Assembly (NCBI GenBank): GCA_016584495.1
Contig: WAID01000009.1
Location: 3,224,001 to 3,288,000, forward strand
Source of the DNA: Celoporthe dispersa
Lineage: Eukaryota; Ascomycota; Sordariomycetes; Diaporthales; Cryphonectriaceae
Direction: 5' to 3'
DNA: 64,000 bases
Below the pieces are notes generated by a model. The model searched no databases. It was not told the DNA's origin and saw only the letters and a list, made by a program, of their open reading frames with translations. The number at the start of each line of letters is the position of its first letter. Within the stretch, counting starts at the first letter, position 1. This document shows, one piece after another, positions 11,773 through 22,357 of this stretch. The position numbers were made by a program, and so were the translations under genes.

Positions 11773-12711
11773 GCTGAGCTGAGCCCTTCGGGGCGGGGGG
11801 TATGAGGGCATGAGGTAGACGAAGGGGGTGTGTGTGTGGAGTGCAGGGGTCGACAAGAGGAGTTGCATGTGGGCTGGGATATGGTAGGGGTAGCTGGAGG
11901 CTGCTCATGGTTGAATACTTAGTAAGGAGTTCGTGGCCAATGCTCTTCATTACCACTCCTTTCCGAGGACTAGGGGTGTGCCCTCTGTGGCAGACATTGA
12001 TGTGAATAAGACAAATTCCTAAATCTCAATGCATCGATGGCAAGTAATCCCAATATATTGTGCCAAATCTCACATCGTGAAGAGCTAGCGAACGTACCTC
12101 ATTATTTCAAACATTCTAAAACGACACGAGAGAAAAGTTAACCAGCCCATCCATCCCTCAGGCACAACCCTCTACACTCGGTGCTGGCCGTAAGGGGCTA
12201 TGTGAGCTCGAAGATTACAAGACAAGGAGGCTGTAGTGACGATGACGAGCTGCTGAGCATGATATCAAGAACCAATCGGGCTTGAAGTTGTCCATATGGA
12301 GCAAAGTACAGCACTATACTAAACTTCAGAAAGAAGTGCTGGTTCATACCTGATGATACTCTTGCAGTGCATCAAGGTCGTGGACCTAGGTCTGGTGCGA
12401 TGGCGTCTTGGTACACACCTGAACCCTCCTATCATAGAGGTTTCTCCTCGTATTCGTAATTCCTTGCTCCGCGTAGCATTGTAATGTATGCACTCCCGCC
12501 GTCCACGACTTGTTGTAAAAGTATGTGCAGCCTCGTCATGCCTGCGTAGCTGCAATGAGTTTTTTTAATGACGGATTTCAGAAACATCAAGGTGACTTTG
12601 ACCGACATCACCCGGTCAGGCCCTTGACGATGCCCGGGCAGCTATCCTCTTTGATGCTCCAGTCTGCAGCAGCCATCATAATCGAAAAGGTACTGTGAGA
12701 ATACATGCACT
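11773..12711. other. Intergenic region, no gene recognised
   Basis: This is the 3' flank of the wall-protein gene and, from the other side, of the unknown acidic protein gene. The two genes are convergent. No coding bias or repeat was seen. Confidence 0.5.
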
Positions 12712-13471
12712 TCACACAGCAACCGAAGGTGCTGTCCGGCCCTCATCATCGCTGATGTTGGTGATCTTCTGTTCCTCGCCGACCCTAACCTTCTTCTGCA
12801 AAGCCTCTCCACCATGCTCATCCTCCAACTCCTCGCCTCTCCTCTTGTGCGGCTCAGCAGCCTCACTCGTGCTGTCACTAGTCTCAGCCGTCTCATGTAC
12901 CAACATTGTCGTCTCGATCTCGCGGTCCACAGGACTAGGGGGCGTTAGCTGCTGCTGCTGCTGCTGCTCTTCCTCCTCCACAGCGGGATTCTTCGCCCTC
13001 TTCTCCTGTGCCTCTTTGACCCGCCCAGCCACCGCTGCGCCTCGATGTCAGGAACCTTGTTGACGTGGAAGTGGGCTTTCTTGCCGTGGTAGGGGCTGAG
13101 GGTGCCGTCTTGAAATGTCGTGACAAGGTGGTCAGTCTTGACCGAATCGCGCCCATATCGGACAAAAGGGCGTCTCTGGTGTGTAATAGGAACTTACAGG
13201 GAACGAAGGTGTGGATAGTCAGAGACCCAGGCTCGATGGCGACGAAGCGTGCCTTCCACAGGGCTGCATAGTGTGCCAGCAGGACAATCCCGTTGAAAGA
13301 AGGGTCCCATATCATATTCCACTTGTCAGCCGGCGTGAAGCCGCCGTCCTCGTCCTCATTTTCGCCGTTGTTGCTGCTGGAGGACGAACAACCGTTGATG
13401 GAATAGACGTCGTAGGCGGCAAGCGGCACGTTCGATTGAGGCGGACAATAATAGAACGGGCTATGGCACAA
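12712..13471 (-). CDS. Hypothetical acidic protein with polyQ tract, 5' end unresolved
   Basis: Two exons are supported: one ending at 13198 and one at 13108-12712, separated by an 89-bp intron (13109-13197; GTAAGT donor, CTGAC branch). The N-terminal part contains DKWNMIWDPSFNGIVLLAHY and ends near TIHTFVP; after the intron it continues as YGTLSPYHGKKAHFHVNKVP. One missing base near 13028-13034 must be supplied to join EAQR to the coiled, charged tail (VKEAQEKRAKNP, a Q6 tract from CAG repeats, then an acidic end with KRRGEE). No ATG begins the first exon; an acceptor near 13467 suggests an upstream exon, possibly the short open frame from ATG 13629. I do not recognise the family. The basic patches would allow nuclear import, but this is only inference. 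Confidence 0.5.
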
Positions 13472-13725
13472 TGGATGTCGTCAACTTTCACTTATTGCAG
13501 CAGTAAGGTGAAGCAAACCTCACCCAGATTTAACTGGTCTATAGAACACAGGCCGGTGGTCACACTTGATTTATTCTCTTGCGCCACACTATGCATGACC
13601 GCCTGGCCGCTTCCAGTAATGTGTCGCATGCAATAGCGATGCTTCTAGTCGCTCTATAAACTGCAGACAAATGTAAGTATGCGCTGCCGGATAGGGGTAT
13701 CACATGACTTGCCACATTGCCAGGG

Positions 13726-15310
13726 TCAGACTGACCAGAAGACTTTAAGTATATTCATAATGCGTTCGTACATGAAATGACATCGCCTTGGAATTATAAG
13801 GTTGATGACTCCTGTTCCTCCTTGTTCATCTAGATGCCGCTGCTGTCGTAGTGCCTCAAGGTTTCTCAAGATGATCAGCATCTTTAGGGGTTCTGCTCCC
13901 AGCGTTCGCTGCCTCACCCCCAGACAGTATTCCACCAAGGCAGCCGCCTCGTCGGCTTGGCCCTGTTGCAGATGCGAGACTGCGAGGCTGTTCATGCTGG
14001 TAAGGGTCTCGGGGTGTTCTGGTCAGAGCACCGCCATCTTGGTGTCCAAGACTTCAACCTCCATCTGTACGGCCCTAGCCAGCTGCCCCTGACTCCTCAG
14101 CATCACGGCCAAATTCCCAGCAGAGCTGAGATACTCGGGATGCTTCTTGCCAAGAACAACCTCGCTACCTCTCACGTGTTCTTTCAATAGTTCCAGGGCT
14201 TCCTGCAGCTGCCCCTGGTTGTACGAAATTACCACCAGATTGTGCATACTATTCAGCGTCTCCGGTCTCCTCGGGCCTCACGTCTCCTCTCCAGGATGTC
14301 ACGTTGTAACATCTCGGCATTAGTATGCCGTCCGAGAGTCGAGTAAATGGTCGTCAGGTGACCATTGCAAGCCGTCGTTGCTGAGTTATCCTCTCCCAAG
14401 GTTTTGACACCCGCCTCTAGGACCTGCTCTGCTAGTCCTCGCGCCTCCGACCGTCCCATCTGGTCCCAGGTGGTGACAAGATAAATCATGCTCGTCAGGG
14501 TGATGGGTAGTCTTGGCCGAGGCATCTCGTCTTGAGCCGTACTGTCTCCACACCGAGGACTTCGGCCTGGTGCAGGCGGCCCCGGCGCTCAAATATCCTG
14601 GCCAGGTAGGAGCACCGGATTAGAGTCACGGGTTATTCAGGCCCGATGGTCATCTTTCCCTTCTGCACGATCTCTTCAAAACTGCGCTCGGCACCGTCAT
14701 ACCGACCCTAGACAAACGCTATGGAGGCAAGATGATCCTGGCGGTCGAAAGTGGCAAGGTGATCCTCGCCGTAGCGCTGTCTAGCTATCTGGACGATCTG
14801 GGTGGCCATCTCAAGGGCCTCGTCCCACCGGGACTGGGCAAGGTCGACCGCGCTCAGCTGGCCCATGACGTGACGAGGGTTGTTTTCCCACTGTCCAGGT
14901 TCCAGTTCCGACCATTCCCTAGACAGCAGCGGTCGCAGGAGATTTTCCACATCGCATAGTCTGTCCTGCAAAACGTAGATCCCGACGAGGTTATGCCTTG
15001 TCGGAGAAGTGACAGGATGGCTCCACGATAGGAATCTCTCTGGGTCGGCCATTTCCCGTAGGAGTCATGCCTCGGCCTCGTTCATCCTGTCTTGCACGCG
15101 GTAGATGTCACTGAGGTATATCGATTCCAGGTGGCTGAGCTGGTTCAGCTTGGCCTGCACCGAATGCTGCTTCTTCGGCTGGCCGTCTAGGAGCATGACC
15201 TTGATATCCTCGGCGGAAACACCACTGTTATCCAAGATACGTTACGCCTCATCAAACTCCCTAGGCATACCGAACCAGACGAGGTAGCAGAATGCGGCAT
15301 GTAGGCTGTA
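13726..15310 (-). pseudogene. Decayed TPR (kinesin-light-chain type) repeat gene
   Basis: On the minus strand several stretches match the 42-residue TPR units found in fungal NLR-like and kinesin-light-chain proteins. Examples are ETLNSMHNLVVISYNQGQ, HPETLTSMNSLAVSHLQQG and LARIFERRGRLHQAEVLG. At least five in-frame stops interrupt them (15242-15244, 15066-15068, 14708-14710, 14633-14635, 14023-14025), along with two frame changes (near 14510 and 14265). All five stops can be explained by C-to-T change in CAA, CAG or CGA codons. Such proteins usually have a nucleotide-binding domain before the repeats; I could not find one upstream, toward 16 kb. The locus therefore looks like the decayed tail of an NLR-type gene, with RIP or spontaneous deamination as possible causes. 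Confidence 0.75.
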
Positions 15311-18027
15311 AGAGCCGTGCTTGGCCATAAGCCTGCAAGATCTGCTGACCTAAATGACGACGTATTCTGAGGTCGCAGCGGTACGGTTTTAGAAGGGAAG
15401 GCGCAAGCTGGCCGGTCTATGGTGGGCAGACAAGCAATCAGCGATGTGGCCATATCTCAAGGCGAGTGTGCGGGGATTCTCGCCTTGGTCAGAAGTCTTT
15501 CAAAATCCGATCCCGACCTATCAACCGCTTCTTGGAATGTTTCAGTCCTGTATGCAAGGTGTCTTTTCTTTCCAGTAATTATTAGCTCATTATTATAGTA
15601 ACATTTGCGCAGAGATCTCGCGGGGCTCGTTCTTACCTTTCTATAAATCGAAATAATTAATTCAATCGCAAAGGCTTGGAGCTCTATGAACTGATTACTA
15701 GCTTATGGGCGCACGAGTAGAAGAGAGTCAGCTCGTGCACCAAAGGCTTACGTCTTGATTACCTCGGTGGGTGTCACCTGTCTGATGCACAGCGGCACGG
15801 ACATAGAGGACCGGGTCGCACTAATGTAGGCTTGATGCGATGAGTCTTGGGAGACTAGAAAAAAAGAAAGAAAGCAGGAAAAAAAAAAGCGTGCCACGAT
15901 TTTGGGACCCCGTGCTGCTAAACATTGCAAATGTCCACTCGCATGGGCAATGTCAAGTTGCAATTCGATTCGTAGCCCAGTCCATTCAGCAGTATTGATA
16001 AGTCTGGCGAGACGAGCCAGCTCTCCAGAAACATAAGATTGCTATGCTATTGCAGAACAAAATCTTGGGAACAAAGATCTCGGCGTGTTGACAGATTGGG
16101 AAGCTGAAATTCGCACACTAAGAGTGGAGGCAGGCTGACAGGACGCATACATGTATCTGTGCACTCGGGCATACGTTGGACCGCCGCCAGCAGCATCGAT
16201 GACATGCGAAGAAAGGCTCAAGTGCTTCAATGTAAGGCTCACTCGAGAACGACCTCAATGTCTGCTTTGACACCCATTTCGAACCCGGAGATACCCACCC
16301 AAAAAAGTTGAAGGCATACATAATCCGGGGACGTTGAATTAAGCGCCTAGCTGAGGTAAGCATTTATTTTACCTTACCGTGTCCTCCTACTCTAATCTCG
16401 AGGGGCGCAGCAAGCTGGGTCGTGGAACAAGCAATAAGGCGCAAAGGGCGGGGCATATTACGACCTGATCAACTCCCCGGCTTCATCTGCGATAACGTAA
16501 ACAAAATGTCGGGAAAAAAGGAAAGAAGGATTGTCTTTGAGGGCTCATGTGATGATGATGATTAAGGGAAATCCCAATCTCGGGAAGTGGGAATCGAGAC
16601 TGCGAAGCTGACGAGCCATGGCAAGATCCGCGGCGAAGGAGCGTAGGATTACTGGAGGGTTGAGGTGGCAGCGAGACAAGGGGCCGACAACGCGTCTGCA
16701 GCAGGTTGACTGTGGTACCAGGCCGTGACCATCCCAATCTTGACAGTGGCGGTCTGAAACGTCCGGGGTTGATCACTGGAAACCAGAACTCGGAGTCTGA
16801 GCGAGCTGCAGTCTGACACCATACCGAGAGCTGCACGGACGAATCTCGGGGCTCTAGCCAGCGCCTGCCCGCGACAGGGTGTGAGAGATGAGATGAAGAG
16901 GGAGGGCTGCTGCTGCTGCTGCTGCGCAGAGGAGCGCGCTCTCTCTTGGGGATTCCAAATCACAGGTCAAAACTAACCCAGGCGTGGCCCCGCCGACGTG
17001 AGTTGGAAATAAGCTCCCGCGAGCATCTGCCATCTGGGAGTGGACCTTCAAGACAACGAGGGATGGGGGCAGTGGCCCCACGCGTAAAATTGGAGCTGCG
17101 AGCGCTGGCACCGCACGCGCGCACAACCCAAGAAGGTGATCCGGCTCGAGTCGACCGGTGACAATGGGAGAGAGGGGAGGCCGCCCGAGGTGGTCAGGGC
17201 CAGAGCCAGGGGCCCAGCGCCAGCAGTCACTTCGCGGAGGGTAAAGAGAGCGAGAGGCGGACAGTCACTGGGCTTTGGCGCTGGCGTGGGGCCGAGGGAA
17301 AGACATGCATCATCAGAAGAGCCCATGCTCGTTGTTTTTGTTGGCTGCAAATCGAGCGACGGGATGTGACAAAGGGGATATGCACCAAACACAGCCCAGA
17401 AGGGCTGTGTCTGCGGCTAAAAATAAGGTACCACTTACCACTTCCATAGTAGTACTTATTACTCACGCTACTTGTCCGCGTAATGCAGTGCCACACAGGT
17501 ACATAGTACACGTGCTCACTCACCGTACAGCGATTGACGAGTGAGCAAGGTGGTTTGTGCCAGCCAGCAAGCAAGCAGCCTGCATGCACCAGCGGATGTC
17601 GGGTCACCCACTAGCACCGGTGAAGGCCGCCCGTGGAGCTGTACCTGCTGTTCTGCTGGCCCAGGTCCACCACTCCAGTCAATCACAGGCGCAATGCCGC
17701 TGGGGCGCAGCTGAAACCAATGGGCCCTCCAGGGACCCCCAGTGAGTGTCCAGGGACACCCCCTGGCCCCTTCACCAGGACCCTGCATGCATCACATTGA
17801 TCCCCCCCTTCCCTCAACGTTCCGTTCCCTCAGTGTCCCATTTCTTTGTTGCTGGAACTTAAATAGCGATCCCCCTTTTTCCCAACCGTCAATAAAGATA
17901 CAACCACACAGGTCTCTCTCTTGCTCTCTTCCTACGGCAACAGACAACAGCCTTCCCGACATTCGTTGGACCAATTACTACCTTTCTCGTTTAATCAGCT
18001 CTCTCAAAGACCAAAAACCCCACCAAA
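15311..18027. other. Intergenic region of about 2.7 kb
   Basis: No supported gene is seen. Short A-rich runs occur near 15857-15888, and a (CTG)6-like run lies at about 16908-16925. The last 250 bp before 18028 are pyrimidine-rich with a TTAAATAG element near 17859 and form the probable promoter of the CYSTM-like gene. Any lost nucleotide-binding part of the TPR pseudogene would be expected around 15.3-16.5 kb but is not recognisable. Confidence 0.45.
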
Positions 18028-18638
18028 ATGCCTGCTGAGTCGATGGAAATGCAGCCCAACATGGCCGCCCAGCCTCCCATGGCCACTGAGCAGCCTGTAA
18101 GCAGGCCCCGATTCCCACACACCCACCGCCAATTGATCCGTGTTGCCGAGAAAGAGAGAGAGGTCTCCTAGGCATCGTCGTCTTGGCTGTTGTCTAGGCG
18201 TCCCTCTTGGCGATCGTGTCCAGAGCTTGGCGCCCACAGGCCCGGGGAGGGCCCTGTCCTCGTCGAGCCGGGGGCGCTGAGAGGCCCTTTCTGGCTGGCT
18301 CGCTCTTTCTCTCTTGTCAATGATGTCGCCGTCAAAGACGCACCATTTCTCTTTTTATATGAAAACGAGACATATTTGCTGATCTGCCTGTGTCTATAGA
18401 AGGCTGAGGAGCCCATGTCGATGTCCCTGCGTGGTGGTGGCTGCATTGAGGACGTGAGTGAAATTATCCCCCCCGCCCCCTTTCTGACCCTTTCCCATCG
18501 TTCTTTTCTTCCTGGGAGTGACGGAGCAATCAAGACTGACAGTAAATTCCTTCTGAACAGGTCTGCTGCTGCTGCTGTGCCGCCGAGGCATGCTGCTGCC
18601 TGGACTGCTTCCTCTGCGGTGAGGCTGCTGCCAACTAA
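18028..18638 (+). CDS. Small cysteine-rich CYSTM-like membrane protein
   Basis: Three tiny exons, 18028-18096, 18400-18453 and 18561-18638, encode 66 residues and are too short to stand out as open frames. Introns have GTAAGC and GTGAGT donors and TATAG and AACAG acceptors, all in phase 0. The N-terminal half is Met/Pro/Gln-rich (MPAESMEMQPNMAAQ). The middle is LRGGGCIED. The C-terminus is a cysteine cluster (VCCCCCAAEACCCLDCFLC). This layout (flexible polar head, then a Cys-rich C-terminal module) resembles CYSTM proteins, tail-anchored membrane proteins linked to stress and metal tolerance. Ten cysteines in 19 residues could bind metal or be acylated. The ATG is in a strong CCAAAATGC context and codon bias is strong, suggesting high expression. 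Function is inferred from family resemblance only. Confidence 0.75.
18097..18399 (+). other. Intron 1 of the CYSTM-like gene (303 bp)
   Basis: GTAAGC to CTATAG. It is several times longer than most introns of this window. Long first introns close to the start codon are often found in highly expressed fungal genes. Confidence 0.7.
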
Positions 18639-18958
18639 AGCCGGCTTATACGAATATGACCCGTGACGAAAGAAGGGGGAGATTTTTTATTTTCTCTAGA
18701 CGAGACGGAGAAGGAAGATACTTTTGATACCACTACCAATGCCATAAATCCAACCATTTTGCATTCAGATCGACCTAGAATTATTTGGAGCCTGTACTCC
18801 GGCCTCTTTCTTACCATATTGCTGTGCCAACCTCGGGAGAGTCTTGAAGCCGGTGGAAGTTGATATTATATCTCATTATCAGAAGACATTACGGTTGATC
18901 ATATAGCCAAGAACACATATACAGGGTATTTCCTCCACCTAGGGACGCCAGTCGTCCG

Positions 18959-20029
18959 CTACCAGCTCTGCAGGTTCAGGAGCACCAACGCAGCACACGC
19001 CCACGGCACCCACCCCGACCCTCCGGCCACCGCCCTCCCCGCGCCGTTCGCCTGCCGCATCAGCTTGCCTACGTTGCCAATGGTGGCCGGCGAGATGGTC
19101 GTGTTGTGCCAGCTCCCGCTGGTGAAGTACGTGCTGTGCACGCCCAGGTCGACGACGCCGTCGATCTGCTCCTTGAGGCTCGCCATGGTCGCGTTGGGCG
19201 GGCCGACGAACTGGTGCACGATGATGACGGACTGCGGCAGGAAGGCCGGGTCGTGGGGCAGGCCGTTGCCGTTGGACAGGGCGGTGTAGTCGAAAGGCAC
19301 GTACGGCTCCGGGCAGTCCGCCGAGACGCCGGAGGCTGCCGGGTTCGAGGTGTAGCACGTCTCCTTGGTGACGACGGCGCTGGCCATGCGGAAGAGCTGC
19401 GCCTCGTAGGTGGCGTTGGACACGGTGCCGGCGTTCAGCACGACGGTGTACTGGCCTCCCTGGTCGTCCTGGTCCGCCTTGGCGGCCTCGAAGGTGGCGT
19501 TGGCGTAGGTCAGCAGGTCGGCGTAGGCCGAGTAGTTGCCGCTGGCGGTGCCGACCTCGTCGAACCACAGGCCGTGGATGCTGATGTTGACCGTCTCGCC
19601 CGCGGTCCACGTCGGTGCCGTCTCCCACTTGGACCACTCGGCGATGTCCTCGCGCACGTCGGCGGCGGGGCGCGCGCCGTAGCCCGTCCAGACGTAGCCC
19701 AGGGTCTGGGCGTTGTGCAGGTCGCTGATGGCCGCGAGGTGGGTGGTCCAGTCGCGGTTGCAACCGTGCGGGATGTAGTTGGTGTCGTTGTGCACGTTGC
19801 AGTAGCCACCGTTGAGCCCGCTCGGGTCGGACGTGTTGAGGGGCCCGCTGTTGGGGTTGATGATCACGTAGAAGTGCAGGTGGGGGTTCGCCTTGATGGC
19901 GTCCACCGCCGCCTTCCAGTCCGGGTTTGTCCACGTCGAGTTGCCTGGGTAGACGTACAGCGGCACCATGACCTGGGTGTGTGCCAGGGCCGTCGCCGCG
20001 AGGGCGGTGAGCCCCAGTAAGCCACGCAT
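18959..20029 (-). CDS. Spherulin-4 / GH135-like secreted glycosidase
   Basis: A single exon of 356 residues from ATG 20029. It begins with a signal peptide (MRGLLGLTALAATALAHTQ) and continues with MVPLYVYPGNSTW and FYVIINPNSGP, the opening strands of spherulin-4 family proteins. The LWFDEVG motif (Asp157-Glu158) matches the acidic pair that is catalytic in the GH135 enzyme Sph3 of Aspergillus. That family cleaves galactosaminogalactan, a cationic biofilm and wall polysaccharide. VVLNAGT is a second family landmark. There are several N-glycosylation sites. A hydrophobic C-terminus (WVPWACAALVLLNLQSW) after a Gly/Ala-rich stretch suggests a GPI anchor, so the protein would sit on the wall or membrane. 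Catalytic activity is inferred, not shown. Confidence 0.85.
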   Translation of the reverse strand: MRGLLGLTALAATALAHTQVMVPLYVYPGNSTWTNPDWKAAVDAIKANPHLHFYVIINPNSGPLNTSDPSGLNGGYCNVHNDTNYIPHGCNRDWTTHLAAISDLHNAQTLGYVWTGYGARPAADVREDIAEWSKWETAPTWTAGETVNISIHGLWFDEVGTASGNYSAYADLLTYANATFEAAKADQDDQGGQYTVVLNAGTVSNATYEAQLFRMASAVVTKETCYTSNPAASGVSADCPEPYVPFDYTALSNGNGLPHDPAFLPQSVIIVHQFVGPPNATMASLKEQIDGVVDLGVHSTYFTSGSWHNTTISPATIGNVGKLMRQANGAGRAVAGGSGWVPWACAALVLLNLQSW

Positions 20030-22357
20030 GCGGGATGATGCACAGTCCGGCCTGTCTTATAACTCCTCCTCCCTACCCTGTCCTGTCCTGCCCTGCGTAT
20101 GAGCCCTCGTCGTCTCGGTGAAGAGGGGACGGCGCGAGTGGCTGCGCGCCTGTGAGACCTAATCAAGCCTCCTGCTGGCCCTTGTTTTCGTTTCCCCTCC
20201 TGCGTCGGGCAAGTCGAGACCCAACCAATACGATGCGATAAGCTCCCCTAAGCCTCGTCGTGCGCGGCATGAGGTGTAGTGGCGCACCCTCTTGTCTCTG
20301 GTCCTGCGGGGTGTACGACGTTGGACCGAAACGTCTTCTTGTGAGCGAGTGGCTTCGAAGCAGAGCTTCGGGGCGGCTGTCGTGGTCTACCGAATCATGA
20401 AGGAGACAGACCATCCATCAAAACCATCGGCAGAAAGCAGCTAGGGAAGACGAGACTTAAGAGAGGAACTCTGACAGGGCGACCAGCGTCAATTCTTCTA
20501 GGCCCATCCCCACGGTCCCTCTCCACCTCCCCACACCTGTAGGCCGGAAGCCCTGGATGCTTCGAAAATCCCCCAAAAGAAAAAAAAAAAGGGGGGGGGG
20601 ATCCTGCCTGTGTGAGCTCGCGTCGGAGGTTAGGAGAATTGGGTGGCGTTCACTAGTTCAGGCCCGCAGAGGGCTGAGAAGAAAAAATGCGTGTCTGAAC
20701 AGAGCCTAGAACGCCTGTCGAGAAGCGCTGCAGGTGCGTGTGACGCTGCCTGCGACTTGGCGCAGCCGCTAACAGATCTGGCATGCCTGTGCCTGTGCTT
20801 AGTGCCTCTGTATCAGTGCCCGGGGAAAAGACGAGACGGGGTTGTGTTTCGTGCCGAAGAAATCGTGCAAGAGTTACGCTGGACTCTATCAGGCACATGG
20901 TTAATATGACGACCGTGGTGTCATAGTCCGATATGTCGGCGTGTGGGAATGTCTCACATTGAAAGACAAAAGCTAGGCAAGCAAAGTTGGCAAGTTGGCA
21001 AGGCACGGCCCGCGAATAGAATAGTTCAAGGTACTGAGATGAGAGGAGAGAAATAGATGGCAAAAAACAGCCCACGTTGCTCAATTGGGTCACCTGTGCA
21101 GCTGATAGTTTACCTCTAGGTCTATGCACGCATGCTTGTCCCTGCTCTTGGGAGGGCAAGAGTTACGACATGCCTCGGCAATGGATGTCAATTGAAGTCA
21201 ACCAAACTGTGCAGCTCGTACGCTTTTGTCACGTTTACACGCCATGTCACTCACTACCAAATTTAGACCACGGCACCAGAGCTTCTGCCCAGGCTGTCGG
21301 TATTAGCTCCCAGGCCTCAGTGGCTATTGGCTTCTAGATTGTCGCCGCCAAGTCGTTAGGGTCGGCCAGCCATGGTATGGTGAATCTCTACCGCCGTATT
21401 CCGTCCCGGGTCGTCCTCGCAGACTTTCTCCGCTGCATGAAGTACTTCTCAAGAAGGTAATCGCAGTATCACGCGCTCAATCATTTCCTCATAGCGTATC
21501 TTCTTGCGCGGCCTTTTTCGGCTCGGTATTGAACATGGCCTCCGCCCTCCGAGTTTGGGTACGGTACATCCCCTGGGCATATACATAGTACTTGTACGGC
21601 CCGCTCCGCCTTTGTCCCTAGCTGCTGCCGTGTCATTGTTTCGACCATCTTCCGCCCTCGCAGCGTCGGCGCCACTAGATTAGGTCTCGTCCCAAGCAGG
21701 CTTTTTGTCTGCAGGGCATGAAGAGGACCGTCTTGCTGAGCTTGAACTGGTTCTCACCTGGCAGGAACGCGGGTGAACGCCGCTGTGACACCCGCATTCC
21801 AATCAATGTAGACACAGGATGCAGCCGCCTTGTACTGGGCTCTTCTTCTTTTCCTTCTCCTTTTTCTTTTCTCGTTCTTTTTTTCTTTTGTCTTTTGCTC
21901 TCGTTTTCTTCTTTCTTTATTTTATTACTCTCCCTTGGCTGTCGCCCACAGATACTGCTCCTGGACACATACTGACCCCATATCAACAACGTCTATACAA
22001 ACCCGATTCCTGTCGTGGGCCTTCCGAGAACATCACGATGATGCCAACCGTCTGTCAACATCGAGACGGAGCCAGGGCTTCTTTTTATAGGCTATGGCTC
22101 AGGGACTAGGACAGCACCCCGCAGGCGGCTGTGGATGCCGGTCCGCTCCGCTGCGGGTTCCTGCAGATCGCCGTGCTGGTTCCCATTCAGCTTATATATA
22201 AACAACCCGGTTGCATGCCATTTACTTGCGAACTGGGTAAGGGAACGTGGTACGAATTAGCAGACGTTAGTCTCATTAGACTACTACTAAAACCTTCTTC
22301 TTGTCGTCTTGTCAACGACTTTACAAATCCCTCCCCCCTGTCCCCCCCCCCGGGGTC
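20030..22357. other. Intergenic region of about 2.3 kb
   Basis: No gene is supported. It contains a G-rich run after an A-rich run near 20581-20600 and a long CTTTTCTTT pyrimidine tract at about 21840-21930. The region lies between the start of the GH135-like gene and the 3' end of the phosphoesterase gene, both on the minus strand. Confidence 0.5.

Noticed and set aside
16230..16340. GGGTTCGAA on the minus strand as a tRNA B box
   Set aside because: No A box, cloverleaf stems or acceptor stem are found at the right distance.
16483..17400. Several overlapping 80-120 residue frames on both strands
   Set aside because: They overlap in all frames without bias, as expected for GC-rich non-coding DNA; none has a plausible start context.
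19106..20020. 304-residue open frame on the plus strand
   Set aside because: It is the antisense shadow of the GH135-like gene; its Val/Gly/Arg-rich composition follows from GC-rich third positions of the real gene.
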